DNA of 64,000 nucleotides. It comes from Lachnospiraceae bacterium AC2028 (GTDB taxonomy: Bacteria; Bacillota; Clostridia; Lachnospirales; Lachnospiraceae). The position numbers and the translations under genes are program-made. Below, in pieces: positions 41,062 through 50,236 of the stretch; the stretch's first letter is position 1; each line of letters starts with the position of its first letter. The stretch is taken from positions 496,001 through 560,000 of the forward strand of contig JNJD01000007.1 of assembly GCA_000702685.1 (NCBI GenBank), in the 5' to 3' direction. Under the pieces are notes generated by a model that worked only from the letters and a program-made list of their open reading frames with translations, searched no databases and had not been told where the DNA came from.

Positions 41062-42246
41062 TCATTTAGTAAGATCATTTACGACTTCGCCGGCGATCAC
41101 AAGTCCGCAGGCGGAAGGAACGAATGCTATGCTTCCCGGCGCGGGTCTTCCCGATCCCTTGACCGGCATATCTCCTTCGTCCGTTCTGCTCTCAACAGGT
41201 TTTTCCTCCGAATAAACCACCTTGAGTTTTTTGATGCCTCTCTTCTTGCATTCATGACGCATCACCTTCGCAAGAGGACAGACATTGGTGTCATAAATAT
41301 CCGCTGCCTTGAATGCCGAAGCATCCAGTTTATTGCCGGCACCCATGGAACTGATAACGGGCACGCCCGCAGCAACGGCCTTTTCTATTATGGAAAGCTT
41401 CGCCGTCACCGTATCGACGGCATCCACAACATACGAATATTTCGTAAAATCAAATTCATCCGCATTCTCCGGAAGGAAGAAGCATCTCCTTACCTCAACA
41501 TCGGCATCCGGATTGATGTCCAGGATCCTTTCCTTCATCACGTCGACCTTGTATCTGCCTACGGTCGAACGGAGTGCGATTATCTGTCTGTTTAAATTCG
41601 TTATGTCCACACGGTCACTGTCCGTCAGAACGAAATGTCCGACACCGCTTCTTGCAAGTGCTTCGGCAACATATCCGCCGACACCTCCGACTCCGAAGAT
41701 CGCTACCGTTGCATTTTCAAGAACGGTAAGTCCGCTTTCCCCGAGCAGGATGCCCGTTCTCGAAAGCCACTTTTTTCCGTCAAGATCCGTTACCTCGGCA
41801 AGATGCTCTTCGTCGCCCTGCCCTTCGTATCTCAGGACCATATTGATCTTATCGCGTCCATCGAGAAGCGCATTCAGGAAATACCTGTCGCCCTCCCACA
41901 TGGGAAGTCCTTCTATTTCGGATCTGCCGATCCACTTCAGTTCGCCTTCGTCACAATCGGATATAAGCTCGCCTTCAAAGCCCGTTGCACTGTAGAGATA
42001 CATATCCTCATCATCCCACATTTCGGAGATGAACCTGATCACTCCGAGGAAACGGTATTCGGTAAGCTTAAGTCCGGTCTCTTCCGCAACCTCACGCTTT
42101 ACGCAGTCATCGGGCGTCTCGCCGGGCTCACACTTTCCTCCTATGCCGATCCACTTTCCGGCATTGGGGTCGTTTTTCTTTTTATTCCGGTATAAAAAGA
42201 GAACGTCATTATCCTTTTGTATATAGCAAAGAGTGGATTTTCTCAT
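41062..42246 (-). CDS. Nudix hydrolase fused to TcdA (ThiF/E1-like) tRNA-modifying enzyme
   Basis: 394 residues in one frame. Residues 1-155 are a Nudix domain of the 8-oxo-dGTP/MutT type with the box GKCEPGETPDDCVKREVAEE-TG. After a linker, residues ~165-394 are TcdA: LSRTGILLGESGLTVLEN, the nucleotide loop IFGVGGVGGYVAEALARSGV, DITNLNRQI and VDAVDTVTAKLSII. TcdA dehydrates N6-threonylcarbamoyl-A37 of tRNA to its cyclic form; Nudix domains cleave nucleoside diphosphate derivatives. No stop or ribosome site is seen at the join. I know of no standard fusion of this kind. Confidence 0.88.
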   Translation of the reverse strand: MRKSTLCYIQKDNDVLFLYRNKKKNDPNAGKWIGIGGKCEPGETPDDCVKREVAEETGLKLTEYRFLGVIRFISEMWDDEDMYLYSATGFEGELISDCDEGELKWIGRSEIEGLPMWEGDRYFLNALLDGRDKINMVLRYEGQGDEEHLAEVTDLDGKKWLSRTGILLGESGLTVLENATVAIFGVGGVGGYVAEALARSGVGHFVLTDSDRVDITNLNRQIIALRSTVGRYKVDVMKERILDINPDADVEVRRCFFLPENADEFDFTKYSYVVDAVDTVTAKLSIIEKAVAAGVPVISSMGAGNKLDASAFKAADIYDTNVCPLAKVMRHECKKRGIKKLKVVYSEEKPVESRTDEGDMPVKGSGRPAPGSIAFVPSACGLVIAGEVVNDLTK

Positions 42247-43904
42247 TTTGCGGATGCGGCGATCTCCTCTGCGCGCTTAAGTGCTTCATCGATGTGCGGG
42301 GCAAAGTTCTCATCCCCGACAAGCTTGTCAAAGCCCGACTTCTTTATTACGGTCATGGGCTGTTCGTTAACATGGGAAAGGACCATGGTGATGTCCTTCT
42401 TTTTACAGTCTTCAAAGAGCTGCTCGAGATTGTGCATTGCGGTTGCATCGATCGCATTAACGCTTCTCATTCTGATAACGAGCACCCTCGTATCTTCCTT
42501 AAAAGAAATACTGAGGATCTTACCTGCAGCCGCGAAGAACATGGGGCCGGAGAACTCGTAAACAACGGTGTGATCGGGGATGACCCTGAGTGTGATGCTG
42601 TCGGGATCGTTCTCGTCATCGATCTCCTTCCAGCCCTCGACGCTGGTAACGTCGCTCATTCTCTTCATGAAAAGGATTGCGGCAAGTACGATTCCGACCT
42701 CGATCGCAACAACCAGATCGAAGATAACGGTAAGCGCAAAAGTAACTCCGAGCACAAGGATGTCACTCTTGGGTGATGACTTGCAGAGTCTTACGAAATT
42801 GCGCCATCCGCTCATGTTGTAAGCAACCTGGAAAAGGATAGCAGCGATGCAGGGCATGGGGATGAGCTTTGCAAGAGGCATCATGACAAGGACAACGATC
42901 ACAAGAGAGATCGAGTGGACCATACCCGCGATGGGAGTACGCCCGCCGTTCTTGATGTTGGCTGCGGTTCTTGCAATGGCACCCGTTGCGGGAATACCGC
43001 CGAAGCATGCTGAACCGATATTTGCGATACCCTGTGCGATGAGCTCCATATTGGATCTGTGCTTGGAGCCGATCATCGAATCCGCAACAACAGCGGAAAG
43101 AAGCGATTCTATTCCGGCAAGGAGTGCAATGGTGATCGCATTGGAAAGCTGGGATCTTATCATGGCAAATGACAGGATCGATGAATTGACGGTTATGGGA
43201 GGAAGGCCCGTTCTGATATTCTCGAAGGCCTTTCCGATGGTATTAACATCAAGATCGAATATCTTGACGATCGCAGCGGTAACAACGACTGCGATAAGAG
43301 AGCCGGGGATCTTCTTGAAGATCATGGGCCAGATGATGAGTATCGCAAGGGCAAGTGCTCCGATCAGGACTCCCTGGATATTTATGGTAGAGACATTGTT
43401 CACAAGAGCCATGATCTTTTCTGCGGTCTCGATGGGCTTTTCACCGTGCTGATATACGATGCCGGTGAAATCCTTAATCTGTCCGATGAAAAGAGTAACG
43501 GCAATACCCGCGGTAAATCCCGTGGTAATGGTATAGGGAATATATTTAAGAAGGTTTCCGAATCTGAAGAATCCCATCAGGATCAAAAAGATTCCTGCCA
43601 GGATGGTCGCTACCATAAGGCCTTCCGTTCCGTCCGTTGCAACTATTCCCGCAACGATGGTCGCAAATGCAGCGGTGGGTCCCGCTATCTGCACACGGCT
43701 TCCGCCGAAAAAAGAAACCAGGAATCCCGCAACGATGGCTGTGTAGATTCCGGCCTCAGGTCCCACTCCGGATGCGATCGCAAGAGCTATCGAAAGCGGA
43801 AGCGCGATGATGGCGACAATGATGCCGGCCACAACGTCCTTTGCGAACTGTGCTCCCGAATAATTTTTCATTACCGAAAAAAGCTTTGGTTTTAACTTAT
43901 CCAT
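42243..43904 (-). CDS. SulP family anion transporter with STAS domain
   Basis: 553 residues. The N-terminal ~400 carry about ten to twelve membrane helices, with AGIIVAIIALPLSIALAIAS and GPTAAFATIVAGIV as in SulP/SLC26 sulfate or bicarbonate transporters. The C-terminal STAS domain (YEFSGPMFFAAAGKILSISF, VNAIDATAMHNLEQLFEDC) regulates transport. The substrate, sulfate or bicarbonate, cannot be told. Its start is 4 nt from the Nudix-TcdA gene stop region and the two overlap. Confidence 0.9.
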   Translation of the reverse strand: MDKLKPKLFSVMKNYSGAQFAKDVVAGIIVAIIALPLSIALAIASGVGPEAGIYTAIVAGFLVSFFGGSRVQIAGPTAAFATIVAGIVATDGTEGLMVATILAGIFLILMGFFRFGNLLKYIPYTITTGFTAGIAVTLFIGQIKDFTGIVYQHGEKPIETAEKIMALVNNVSTINIQGVLIGALALAILIIWPMIFKKIPGSLIAVVVTAAIVKIFDLDVNTIGKAFENIRTGLPPITVNSSILSFAMIRSQLSNAITIALLAGIESLLSAVVADSMIGSKHRSNMELIAQGIANIGSACFGGIPATGAIARTAANIKNGGRTPIAGMVHSISLVIVVLVMMPLAKLIPMPCIAAILFQVAYNMSGWRNFVRLCKSSPKSDILVLGVTFALTVIFDLVVAIEVGIVLAAILFMKRMSDVTSVEGWKEIDDENDPDSITLRVIPDHTVVYEFSGPMFFAAAGKILSISFKEDTRVLVIRMRSVNAIDATAMHNLEQLFEDCKKKDITMVLSHVNEQPMTVIKKSGFDKLVGDENFAPHIDEALKRAEEIAASAK

Positions 43905-43997
43905 TTCTTAATGTAAAAATCCTTTCCAAGGCATAAAAGCCCATTTGGATTAATGTTATCACACATAGGGACTAACGTTAATACTTTGGACAAAAAA

Positions 43998-44017
43998 CCC
44001 CGGGATCTCTCCCGGGG
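43998..44017 (-). terminator. Terminator of the TIGR01212 gene
   Basis: CCCCGGG pairs with CCCGGGG around ATCTCT, followed by six T residues on the minus strand. Confidence 0.9.
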
Positions 44018-44031
44018 CTGCTTGGGCTGTT

Positions 44032-44901
44032 TTACGTTAAAACTTCCTTCCTGATTCGGTTTATCATATGTTTTTTGTCCCCGCTCCAGAGCGGTGCAAC
44101 AAGAATCTTCTTGTCTCCGTCACCGGTAAGGCGGTGGATGACAGTCGTTTCGGGTATGACCTTAACGCATTCTTTCAGGATATTTATGTATTCGTCTTCC
44201 GTCAGGACTTCGAACTTTCCTTCACGGTAATCCTTCTCCAGATCCGTACCTTTAAGTACATGGAGAAGCTGCAGTTTTATTCCGTCCGTGCCGTGATCGC
44301 ATACATATTTTACGGTCTCTTTCATCATATTCATATCTTCACCCGGAAGACCGAGGATGACGTGGGTTATGACCTCAATCCCGCGCTTTTTTAATTCGGA
44401 AACCGCATTATCATACACATCAAGATCGTATCCTCTCCGGATATAATCCGCAGTCTTTTTATGAATGGTCTGAAGACCCAGTTCAACCCAGACGGGCTTG
44501 ATGCGGTTCAGTTCCTCAAGAAGATCGAGAACATCGTCCGGAAGGCAGTCCGGTCTTGTGGCTATTGATAATGCAACGATATCCTCATTATTAACAGCTT
44601 CCGAAAAGACCTTTCTTAATGTGGAAACAGGTGCGTATGTATTCGTATATGCCTGAAAATATGCTATAAATTTTCCTTCTTTTATCTTGGATGAGACCAG
44701 CTTTTTTCCGTCTTCGATCTGATCCGTGATGCTCCCTGAAGCATCGCCGGCAAACTCTCCGCTTCCGCCCGCCGAGCAGAATATACAACCGCTAAAACCG
44801 AGCTTCCCGTCCCGGTTGGGACAGGTAAGCCCGGCATTTATTGCTATCTTATATACTTTGCATCCGAATCTCTCACGGAGATATTCGTTTAAAAGTGTCA
44901 T
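44032..44901 (-). CDS. TIGR01212 family radical SAM protein (YhcC-like)
   Basis: 289 residues. The cluster motif has the unusual spacing of this family, C-PNRDGKLGFSG-C-IFC near residues 28-42, in INAGLTCPNRDGKLGFSGCI. Then VALSIATRPDCLPDDVLDLL and VELGLQTIHKKTADYIRRGY follow, as in the elongator-like radical SAM proteins. Function unknown, possibly tRNA modification. It stands 35 nt from the alcohol dehydrogenase gene stop, so may share a transcript. Confidence 0.9.
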   Translation of the reverse strand: MTLLNEYLRERFGCKVYKIAINAGLTCPNRDGKLGFSGCIFCSAGGSGEFAGDASGSITDQIEDGKKLVSSKIKEGKFIAYFQAYTNTYAPVSTLRKVFSEAVNNEDIVALSIATRPDCLPDDVLDLLEELNRIKPVWVELGLQTIHKKTADYIRRGYDLDVYDNAVSELKKRGIEVITHVILGLPGEDMNMMKETVKYVCDHGTDGIKLQLLHVLKGTDLEKDYREGKFEVLTEDEYINILKECVKVIPETTVIHRLTGDGDKKILVAPLWSGDKKHMINRIRKEVLT

Positions 44902-44935
44902 GCCCGATGAGCCTCCGGCATTTCGGATCCGGGAC

Positions 44936-46111
44936 TTATACCATCATCTTATAGATCTTGGTGCAGTCCTCTTCATTAAGTGTGATGAATCCGGAGATGG
45001 TTCCTTTTCTTCCGTCGCCGTTGCAAAGTACATCCACAAGCTTCGGAATATCCTCTTCCTTCGCACCGAGCTCCTCAAAATTCTTAGGCATTCCGATCGA
45101 GATCAGGAAATTCCTGAATGCCTCTATGCCCGCCTTCGCGGTAACCTCGGGATGAGCGAAATCCATCTGGCATCCCCAGACTCTTACCGCAACCTGTGCG
45201 AATCTCATTACGTTGTGGGACATCTCATATGTAAATACCGCAGGCATGGTGACCGCAAGTCCGGCACCGTGCGCACAGTCATAAAGAGCGGAAAGCTCGT
45301 GCTCGATGGTGTGGCTGAGCCAGTCCTGGCTTCTTCCGACACCTACCGCATTGTTGTGAGCCATCGTTCCGGCCCACATGATATTTGCTCTCGCATCATA
45401 ATTGTCAGGATCTGCGATGACTCTGGGGCCTTCGTGAACCATGGTAAGAAGAAGTGCTTCGATGAGTCTGTCGGTAACTTCAACTTCCTCGGTATTGGTC
45501 AGATATCTTTCATAGAGATGAGCCATGATATCGGTGATTCCGGCTGCGGTCTGATATGCGGGAAGAGTCTGTGTAAGCGCGGGGTTTAAGATGCTGAATT
45601 TTGGACGGATCGCATCTCCGCTTGCACCGCGCTTGAACATTCCGTCTTCCCTGGTGATGACGGAATCGGGGCTTCCCTCACTTCCCGCTGCCGCGATGGT
45701 AAGAACGGTTCCGACGGGAAGAGCTTCCTCTATCCACTTTCCTCTGTAGAAATCCCAAAAATCCCCGTCATATAAAACGCCTGCTGCTATTGCCTTGGAA
45801 GAATCGATAACGCTTCCGCCGCCTACGGCAAGGATGAAATCAACGTTTTCTTTTTTGCAGAGATCGATTCCCTCATATACGAGGCCGTCCCTGGGATTGG
45901 GCTTTACTCCGCCGAGCTCGACATAGGGGATTCCCTTATCGTCCAAAGACTTCTTTACTCTGTCCAGAAGGCCGGAACGAATGACGCTTCCGCCGCCGTA
46001 ATGAATGAGAACCTTGCTTCCGCCGAATCTTTTGACAAGGCTTCCGGTCTTTTCCTCGGAATCCTTACCGAATACGAAACATGTGGGTGAGTAGAATGAA
46101 AAATTTTCCAT
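44936..46111 (-). CDS. Iron-containing alcohol dehydrogenase, butanol dehydrogenase type
   Basis: 391 residues, family Fe-ADH (YqhD/BdhA group). The NAD(P) loop is AVGGGSVIDSSKAIA; metal ligands lie in AGITDIMAHLYERY (Asp and His) and HTIEHELSALYDCAHGAGL (two His). It interconverts aldehydes such as butyraldehyde and alcohols using NADPH. An ATG at 46111 with a weak ribosome site. Fits the fermentative life of Lachnospiraceae. Confidence 0.92.
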   Translation of the reverse strand: MENFSFYSPTCFVFGKDSEEKTGSLVKRFGGSKVLIHYGGGSVIRSGLLDRVKKSLDDKGIPYVELGGVKPNPRDGLVYEGIDLCKKENVDFILAVGGGSVIDSSKAIAAGVLYDGDFWDFYRGKWIEEALPVGTVLTIAAAGSEGSPDSVITREDGMFKRGASGDAIRPKFSILNPALTQTLPAYQTAAGITDIMAHLYERYLTNTEEVEVTDRLIEALLLTMVHEGPRVIADPDNYDARANIMWAGTMAHNNAVGVGRSQDWLSHTIEHELSALYDCAHGAGLAVTMPAVFTYEMSHNVMRFAQVAVRVWGCQMDFAHPEVTAKAGIEAFRNFLISIGMPKNFEELGAKEEDIPKLVDVLCNGDGRKGTISGFITLNEEDCTKIYKMMV

Positions 46112-46220
46112 GAACTATCCTTTCCGCCGAACACGGCTATGCACTGTATACGATAAAGATATCATCCGGGTATTCCGCCCGCTAACGCTATTTTGTCTCC
46201 GAATGTACCGGTTTTTGTCA

Positions 46221-47057
46221 TCAGAGGATCACTTCGTCTCCCGAATGCACATACACAAGTTTTTCTCCGAGTATCTTCTTCATCTCATCGAATGCGGTCT
46301 CTCCGGTGCAGTGACATGTGAAAAATATAGTCTGATACTTCCTCAGTTCATCCGCGATCGACCTTATCTCTTCAAGCTGGTATTCGCGGTAAGGAGTCTT
46401 TTTCATAAGATGGAATCCGCTTATCACGGCATCCGGCGCAGAGCCGTACTTATCTGTATATGCATCCATGATGCTGAGTATTCCGTTGTGTGCGCATCCC
46501 GAGATAAGAACGCTTTTGCCTTCACATCTGATCACAAGGAAATGCTCGTGTGCAAAATCATCCCTCACAAATCCATCCGGTGTTTTTATAAGAAGCCTTT
46601 TGTTGGTAAAGGGAAGTTCGTGAGTTCTTCTTTTTATCGTGAACAGTTCGAGTTCGTCATCGATCACGTGATCGCCGTTTACCGGCTTCACCTGCGGAAG
46701 AGATGCGATTGCTTTGTCAATTCCGATATATCTGTATCTTTCGCCTTCGGCATGCTCCCCGTCATCCGCATAGTATTCTCCGGACGCCAGACTCTGCATA
46801 TAGATCACAGCGGTACTGTTTATTCCGGAAAAAGGAATGATACCGCCGGAGTGATCGTAATGGCCATGGCTTAATATGACCGTATCTATCTCTTTAAGAT
46901 CTATCCCGAGCGTCTCCGCATTTTTCAGTGTATCGGCGGAAGGTCCGAGATCCATCAGAAGTTTATGATGAGTGGTCTCAACATAAAAAGACAAGCCGTG
47001 CGCAAAAATGCATCCCGACTTGCCTTCCGTATTTTCAATTAGGTTTATGATCTTCAT
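46221..47057 (-). CDS. MBL-fold metallohydrolase
   Basis: 278 residues. HGHYDHSGG (H-x-H-x-D-H) binds two metals, with further ligands in SGCAHNGIL and SGFHLM. The layout resembles the archaeal and bacterial 7,8-dihydropterin-6-methyl-4-(ribofuranosyl)aminobenzene phosphate synthase-like group in this superfamily. Substrate not determined. Alone between two intergenic regions. Confidence 0.85.
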   Translation of the reverse strand: MKIINLIENTEGKSGCIFAHGLSFYVETTHHKLLMDLGPSADTLKNAETLGIDLKEIDTVILSHGHYDHSGGIIPFSGINSTAVIYMQSLASGEYYADDGEHAEGERYRYIGIDKAIASLPQVKPVNGDHVIDDELELFTIKRRTHELPFTNKRLLIKTPDGFVRDDFAHEHFLVIRCEGKSVLISGCAHNGILSIMDAYTDKYGSAPDAVISGFHLMKKTPYREYQLEEIRSIADELRKYQTIFFTCHCTGETAFDEMKKILGEKLVYVHSGDEVIL

Positions 47058-47087
47058 AAGACCATTGTACCAAAACAGAAAAAGCTA

Positions 47088-48236
47088 TCAATTACTTTTT
47101 ATCTCGTATCTTTTATAAAGGAAATATCCGATCACGAGAAGCGCCGCGGAAATTATGACATACGATGCTCCCGCCACCTGATAGGATCTGAAGTAATGAC
47201 CCGCGATCTTAAACAGCCTGAATTCATATACCAGTCTCGGTGATATCTGAGTCGGGGGTAAAAGACAGCATATCTTGGACAGGGTCTTCATATGCATCGG
47301 GACCGAAGTTCCGAGTGCAAAAAGTCCGAAATAACCGCCCACAATGATGCCCATTGTTCCCATTCCGTTTCTGAGCAGGCAGGATACAAACATCGTGGCT
47401 GTGGATAAAAGGAGCGATCCGAGTACCGTAAGGAGTATCAGTATAAATGTGGTCTCACCGACGGTAAGCTTCATCTGGGTGCAGGGATAAATAACCTGCT
47501 CAAGGGCGTCCATCCCTGACAGCCCCCACTTGATCGCGACATATCCGACAAATATACCGAGATATAATATTACCGTCACGAAACTGTAAGTCGTACCTGC
47601 CAGGATCTTGGCAAAGTATGTTTCCTTTCCGCCGTTTATGCTCGCTCTTATCATGGGATCTGTCTTTCTCTGTGTCTCCGCGGAAAATGATGTCGAAAGA
47701 CTTACCGAGATAACGAGCATCATGATGATGATAGTGTTGGATACCCCATTCTGAAGACCGAAGGATATAAAGGAATCCTTCCACACAAAAGGCTTTTCCA
47801 GGGTTTCCTCCTGAGCCTTCCAGTATTCGATCTCGCCCTCGTCAAGATAAGAGTCTGCGTATGCTTCATCTATTATCTTAAGACGTTCCTCATATAACCG
47901 GCTCTCGTTTATATCTTCAAGAACAACCCCGTATCCCGCTATGTCCTTTATCCACTCGGTGAGGGTTTCATATGCTATGTTCTTTTCGTCCGTTACTTCT
48001 CCGTATTCATCCGTGACCGCCACCCATTCACCGAGCAGCTGATCATCCAGGATCCGGCCGTCCAGCGTCATATGCTCCTTTAAAGTATCGGGGTCTATAT
48101 TTCCCCTTACTTCGAACTCACCCTGTACGAATCCGAAAATGAAAAAGATCAAAAACGCAATTACTGCCACTTTATTTTTCAGTATCTTGAGCAGTTCGAA
48201 TTTATATAATGCTCCAAAGCATCTGTTTTTCTTCAT
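47088..48236 (-). CDS. ABC-2 type permease of an ABC exporter
   Basis: 382 residues from the ATG at 48236, which has AGGAG upstream; an ATG at 48266 would overlap the preceding gene. About six membrane helices with the long extracellular insert after helix 1 (EFEVRGNIDPDTLKEHMTLD) that marks ABC-2 permeases, and later helices (NTIIIMMLVISVSLSTSFSA). Works with the ATPase encoded just upstream. Last gene of the sigma-factor operon. Confidence 0.85.
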   Translation of the reverse strand: MKKNRCFGALYKFELLKILKNKVAVIAFLIFFIFGFVQGEFEVRGNIDPDTLKEHMTLDGRILDDQLLGEWVAVTDEYGEVTDEKNIAYETLTEWIKDIAGYGVVLEDINESRLYEERLKIIDEAYADSYLDEGEIEYWKAQEETLEKPFVWKDSFISFGLQNGVSNTIIIMMLVISVSLSTSFSAETQRKTDPMIRASINGGKETYFAKILAGTTYSFVTVILYLGIFVGYVAIKWGLSGMDALEQVIYPCTQMKLTVGETTFILILLTVLGSLLLSTATMFVSCLLRNGMGTMGIIVGGYFGLFALGTSVPMHMKTLSKICCLLPPTQISPRLVYEFRLFKIAGHYFRSYQVAGASYVIISAALLVIGYFLYKRYEIKSN

Positions 48237-48258
48237 TTGACAAACTCCTGTAACCGTA

Positions 48259-48948
48259 TCATTCATATCTCTTCAGATAGAACTCTTCAAGGTCGCCTTC
48301 CACATCACTCTGACGGCCCTGCCATACGAGGGCTCCGTCCTTCATCATGATGATCCGGTCTGCAATATGTTCTATATCCGAAACGATATGTGTCGAAAGA
48401 AGAACTATCGAATTCTTTCCGAGTTCCTCTATAAGTGTCCTGAATCTTACTCTTTCCTTTGGATCGAGTCCCGCAGTGGGCTCATCGAGTATAAGTATCT
48501 TGGGATCGTTAAGAAGCGCCTGTGCGATACCCGCTCTCTGTTTCATTCCTCCGGAAAAGGTCTTGATCTTTTTCCCCGCCACATCGGAAAGTCCGACAAG
48601 CTCGAGTAATTCCTTTGTCTTTTCCTTTGCTCTTTTTCTCTCTATACCTTTGAGTGCCGCGAAATACTCAAGGAATTCCTTAGCGGTAAACTCCGGATAA
48701 TATCCGAAATCCTGGGGAAGATATCCGAGCAGTGCCCGGTAGCTTTCCGCCTGAACGGGGATCCCGTCGGCACTTATCTCTCCGCCCGTCGGCGTAAGTA
48801 TTCCGGACATCATTCTCATGAGCGTGGTCTTGCCCGCACCGTTTGCACCGAGCAGACCCGTCACACCTTCGGTAAGGTCAAAGGAGATCCTGTCCACTGC
48901 GAGCTTGTTCTTGTATTGTTTTGTTATTCTGTCTACAGATAATTTCAT
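48259..48948 (-). CDS. ABC exporter ATPase
   Basis: 229 residues from the ATG at 48948, which has GGAGG upstream; 11 more codons exist to 48981. Walker A LGANGAGKTT, signature FSGGMKQRAGIAQAL, Walker B ILILDEPTAGLDP and switch His LLSTHIVSDIEHI are intact. Typical of drug or lipid exporters. Coupled to the membrane gene before it (ATGA overlap). Confidence 0.92.
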   Translation of the reverse strand: MKLSVDRITKQYKNKLAVDRISFDLTEGVTGLLGANGAGKTTLMRMMSGILTPTGGEISADGIPVQAESYRALLGYLPQDFGYYPEFTAKEFLEYFAALKGIERKRAKEKTKELLELVGLSDVAGKKIKTFSGGMKQRAGIAQALLNDPKILILDEPTAGLDPKERVRFRTLIEELGKNSIVLLSTHIVSDIEHIADRIIMMKDGALVWQGRQSDVEGDLEEFYLKRYE

Positions 48949-49661
48949 GCAAATGCCTCCACATTTTTGACGGTCCTCCACTGTTCCGCAAAGGTCAGTG
49001 CCAGCAATACGGCAGCGATTATGATCCCGTATGAACCCGTGAATAACTCATATTGTAAAAATATGCTTTCTTCCAATTGATATGACCATGCCACAAACGC
49101 AGCCGATGCACCGGCTACCGCAAGGGATATGATCCCATGGTTTCTTCCGAATGTGCTTCTTTCGATATGAAGACCGATGATCATCGTGACAAGATAAGGT
49201 ATAAGTATCCTCACTGCCGTTACGATCACGCTTCCGCCAAAAGAAACCGCTATTACCGGTGAAGTGATGCACAGAATTATCGCCGAAAGGATTCCGAGCA
49301 GAGTCATTCTTGCAAACACAACGCTTCTGAGTGAAAATCTCGTTGCCATCTCAAGTTCCGACATGCCGAATCTCTTCGATCTCTGTGTTTCGATGACGGA
49401 GACTGCTGCGGTAAAAGGCATGACCACTGCCACAAGCCCTTCCGTCTCTTCTATTCCGAGAATGCATCCCGCTATTGCAAGCAGTGTGACGGCTGCGGCA
49501 AGGATCCAGGCTGCAGGTCCGATATATGCGATCTGACCCAGGATCATCCTGACGGTTCCGACTTCCCTTGGACGTAAGGTATTGAGGAATTCCTGTTTTC
49601 TCTCCGGCTCAGGAGCGGCGAATGCTTCATTTATGAGGTTGTTCAATTCATCCTTTTTCAT
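48945..49661 (-). CDS. Membrane protein of the exporter operon
   Basis: 238 residues. An N-terminal cytoplasmic segment of ~45 residues (DELNNLINEAFAAPEPERKQ) is followed by about six membrane helices (AAWILAAAVTLLAIAGCILG). The N-terminal soluble part followed by helices resembles anti-sigma factors or ABC-2 subunits. It lies 2 nt after the sigma factor gene. I think it is either the cognate anti-sigma factor or a second exporter subunit. Confidence 0.65.
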   Translation of the reverse strand: MKKDELNNLINEAFAAPEPERKQEFLNTLRPREVGTVRMILGQIAYIGPAAWILAAAVTLLAIAGCILGIEETEGLVAVVMPFTAAVSVIETQRSKRFGMSELEMATRFSLRSVVFARMTLLGILSAIILCITSPVIAVSFGGSVIVTAVRILIPYLVTMIIGLHIERSTFGRNHGIISLAVAGASAAFVAWSYQLEESIFLQYELFTGSYGIIIAAVLLALTFAEQWRTVKNVEAFA

Positions 49662-49663
49662 CC

Positions 49664-50104
49664 TTACGCCTCCAGTTCTTTACGGAGCCGGTCTTCAGCT
49701 GCTTTTAGTCTTCTGTATAGCGCGAACCTCGATATGCCGAGTGCTTTGCCGATCGTTCCCGCGTCTTCTCCGTTCACATGCCTTAGCAGGATGATCTCCC
49801 TGTCTTCTTCGGAAAGCTTTGAAAGAGCCTGCCTTACCATTATGCTTTCTTCCGGAATCCCTTCCGATGTAGCCGTCTCTTCGATCTCTTCGGTGATCGG
49901 TTCGGGCTTTACTCTCCTGTACTCGTCGATGCACAGGTTTCTTGCTATCGTGTACAGATACTTTATGTCGTATTCATGCAGGGTGCCGTTCTTACCCAGA
50001 AATCTGAGGAATGTTTCCTGCGTGATATCTTCCGCGATCATCCGGTCACTCACTCTGAAGTACACATACCGGTATATTTTGTCATATGCTTTTTCTAAAT
50101 CCAT
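49664..50104 (-). CDS. ECF-type RNA polymerase sigma factor
   Basis: 146 residues, with sigma region 2 (YDKIYRYVYFRVSDRMIAED, then ITQETFLRFLG) and region 4 helix-turn-helix (LSEEDREIILLRHVNGEDAG, TIGKALGISRFALYRRLKAAE). It directs transcription of its own regulon, which likely includes this operon. First gene of a four-gene unit with a membrane protein and an ABC exporter. Confidence 0.92.
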   Translation of the reverse strand: MDLEKAYDKIYRYVYFRVSDRMIAEDITQETFLRFLGKNGTLHEYDIKYLYTIARNLCIDEYRRVKPEPITEEIEETATSEGIPEESIMVRQALSKLSEEDREIILLRHVNGEDAGTIGKALGISRFALYRRLKAAEDRLRKELEA

Positions 50105-50192
50105 GGATCCGGGCTGTACCTCCCTTCATAATGATTAACGGATGACCTGCATAAAATGTGCGGAATTTCGAAAAAATTTTTTATAAAAATTC

Positions 50193-50223
50193 AGCGGCTC
50201 ATGTCCGGCGGACACAAACCGCT
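50193..50223 (-). terminator. Terminator of the lipid operon
   Basis: AGCGG pairs with CCGCT and, inside, TGTCC with GGACA around GGC. On the minus strand it is followed by GAATTTTTATAAA. Ends the eight-gene operon 14 nt after its last stop. Confidence 0.75.
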
Positions 50224-50236
50224 TATTTACCGCTTT

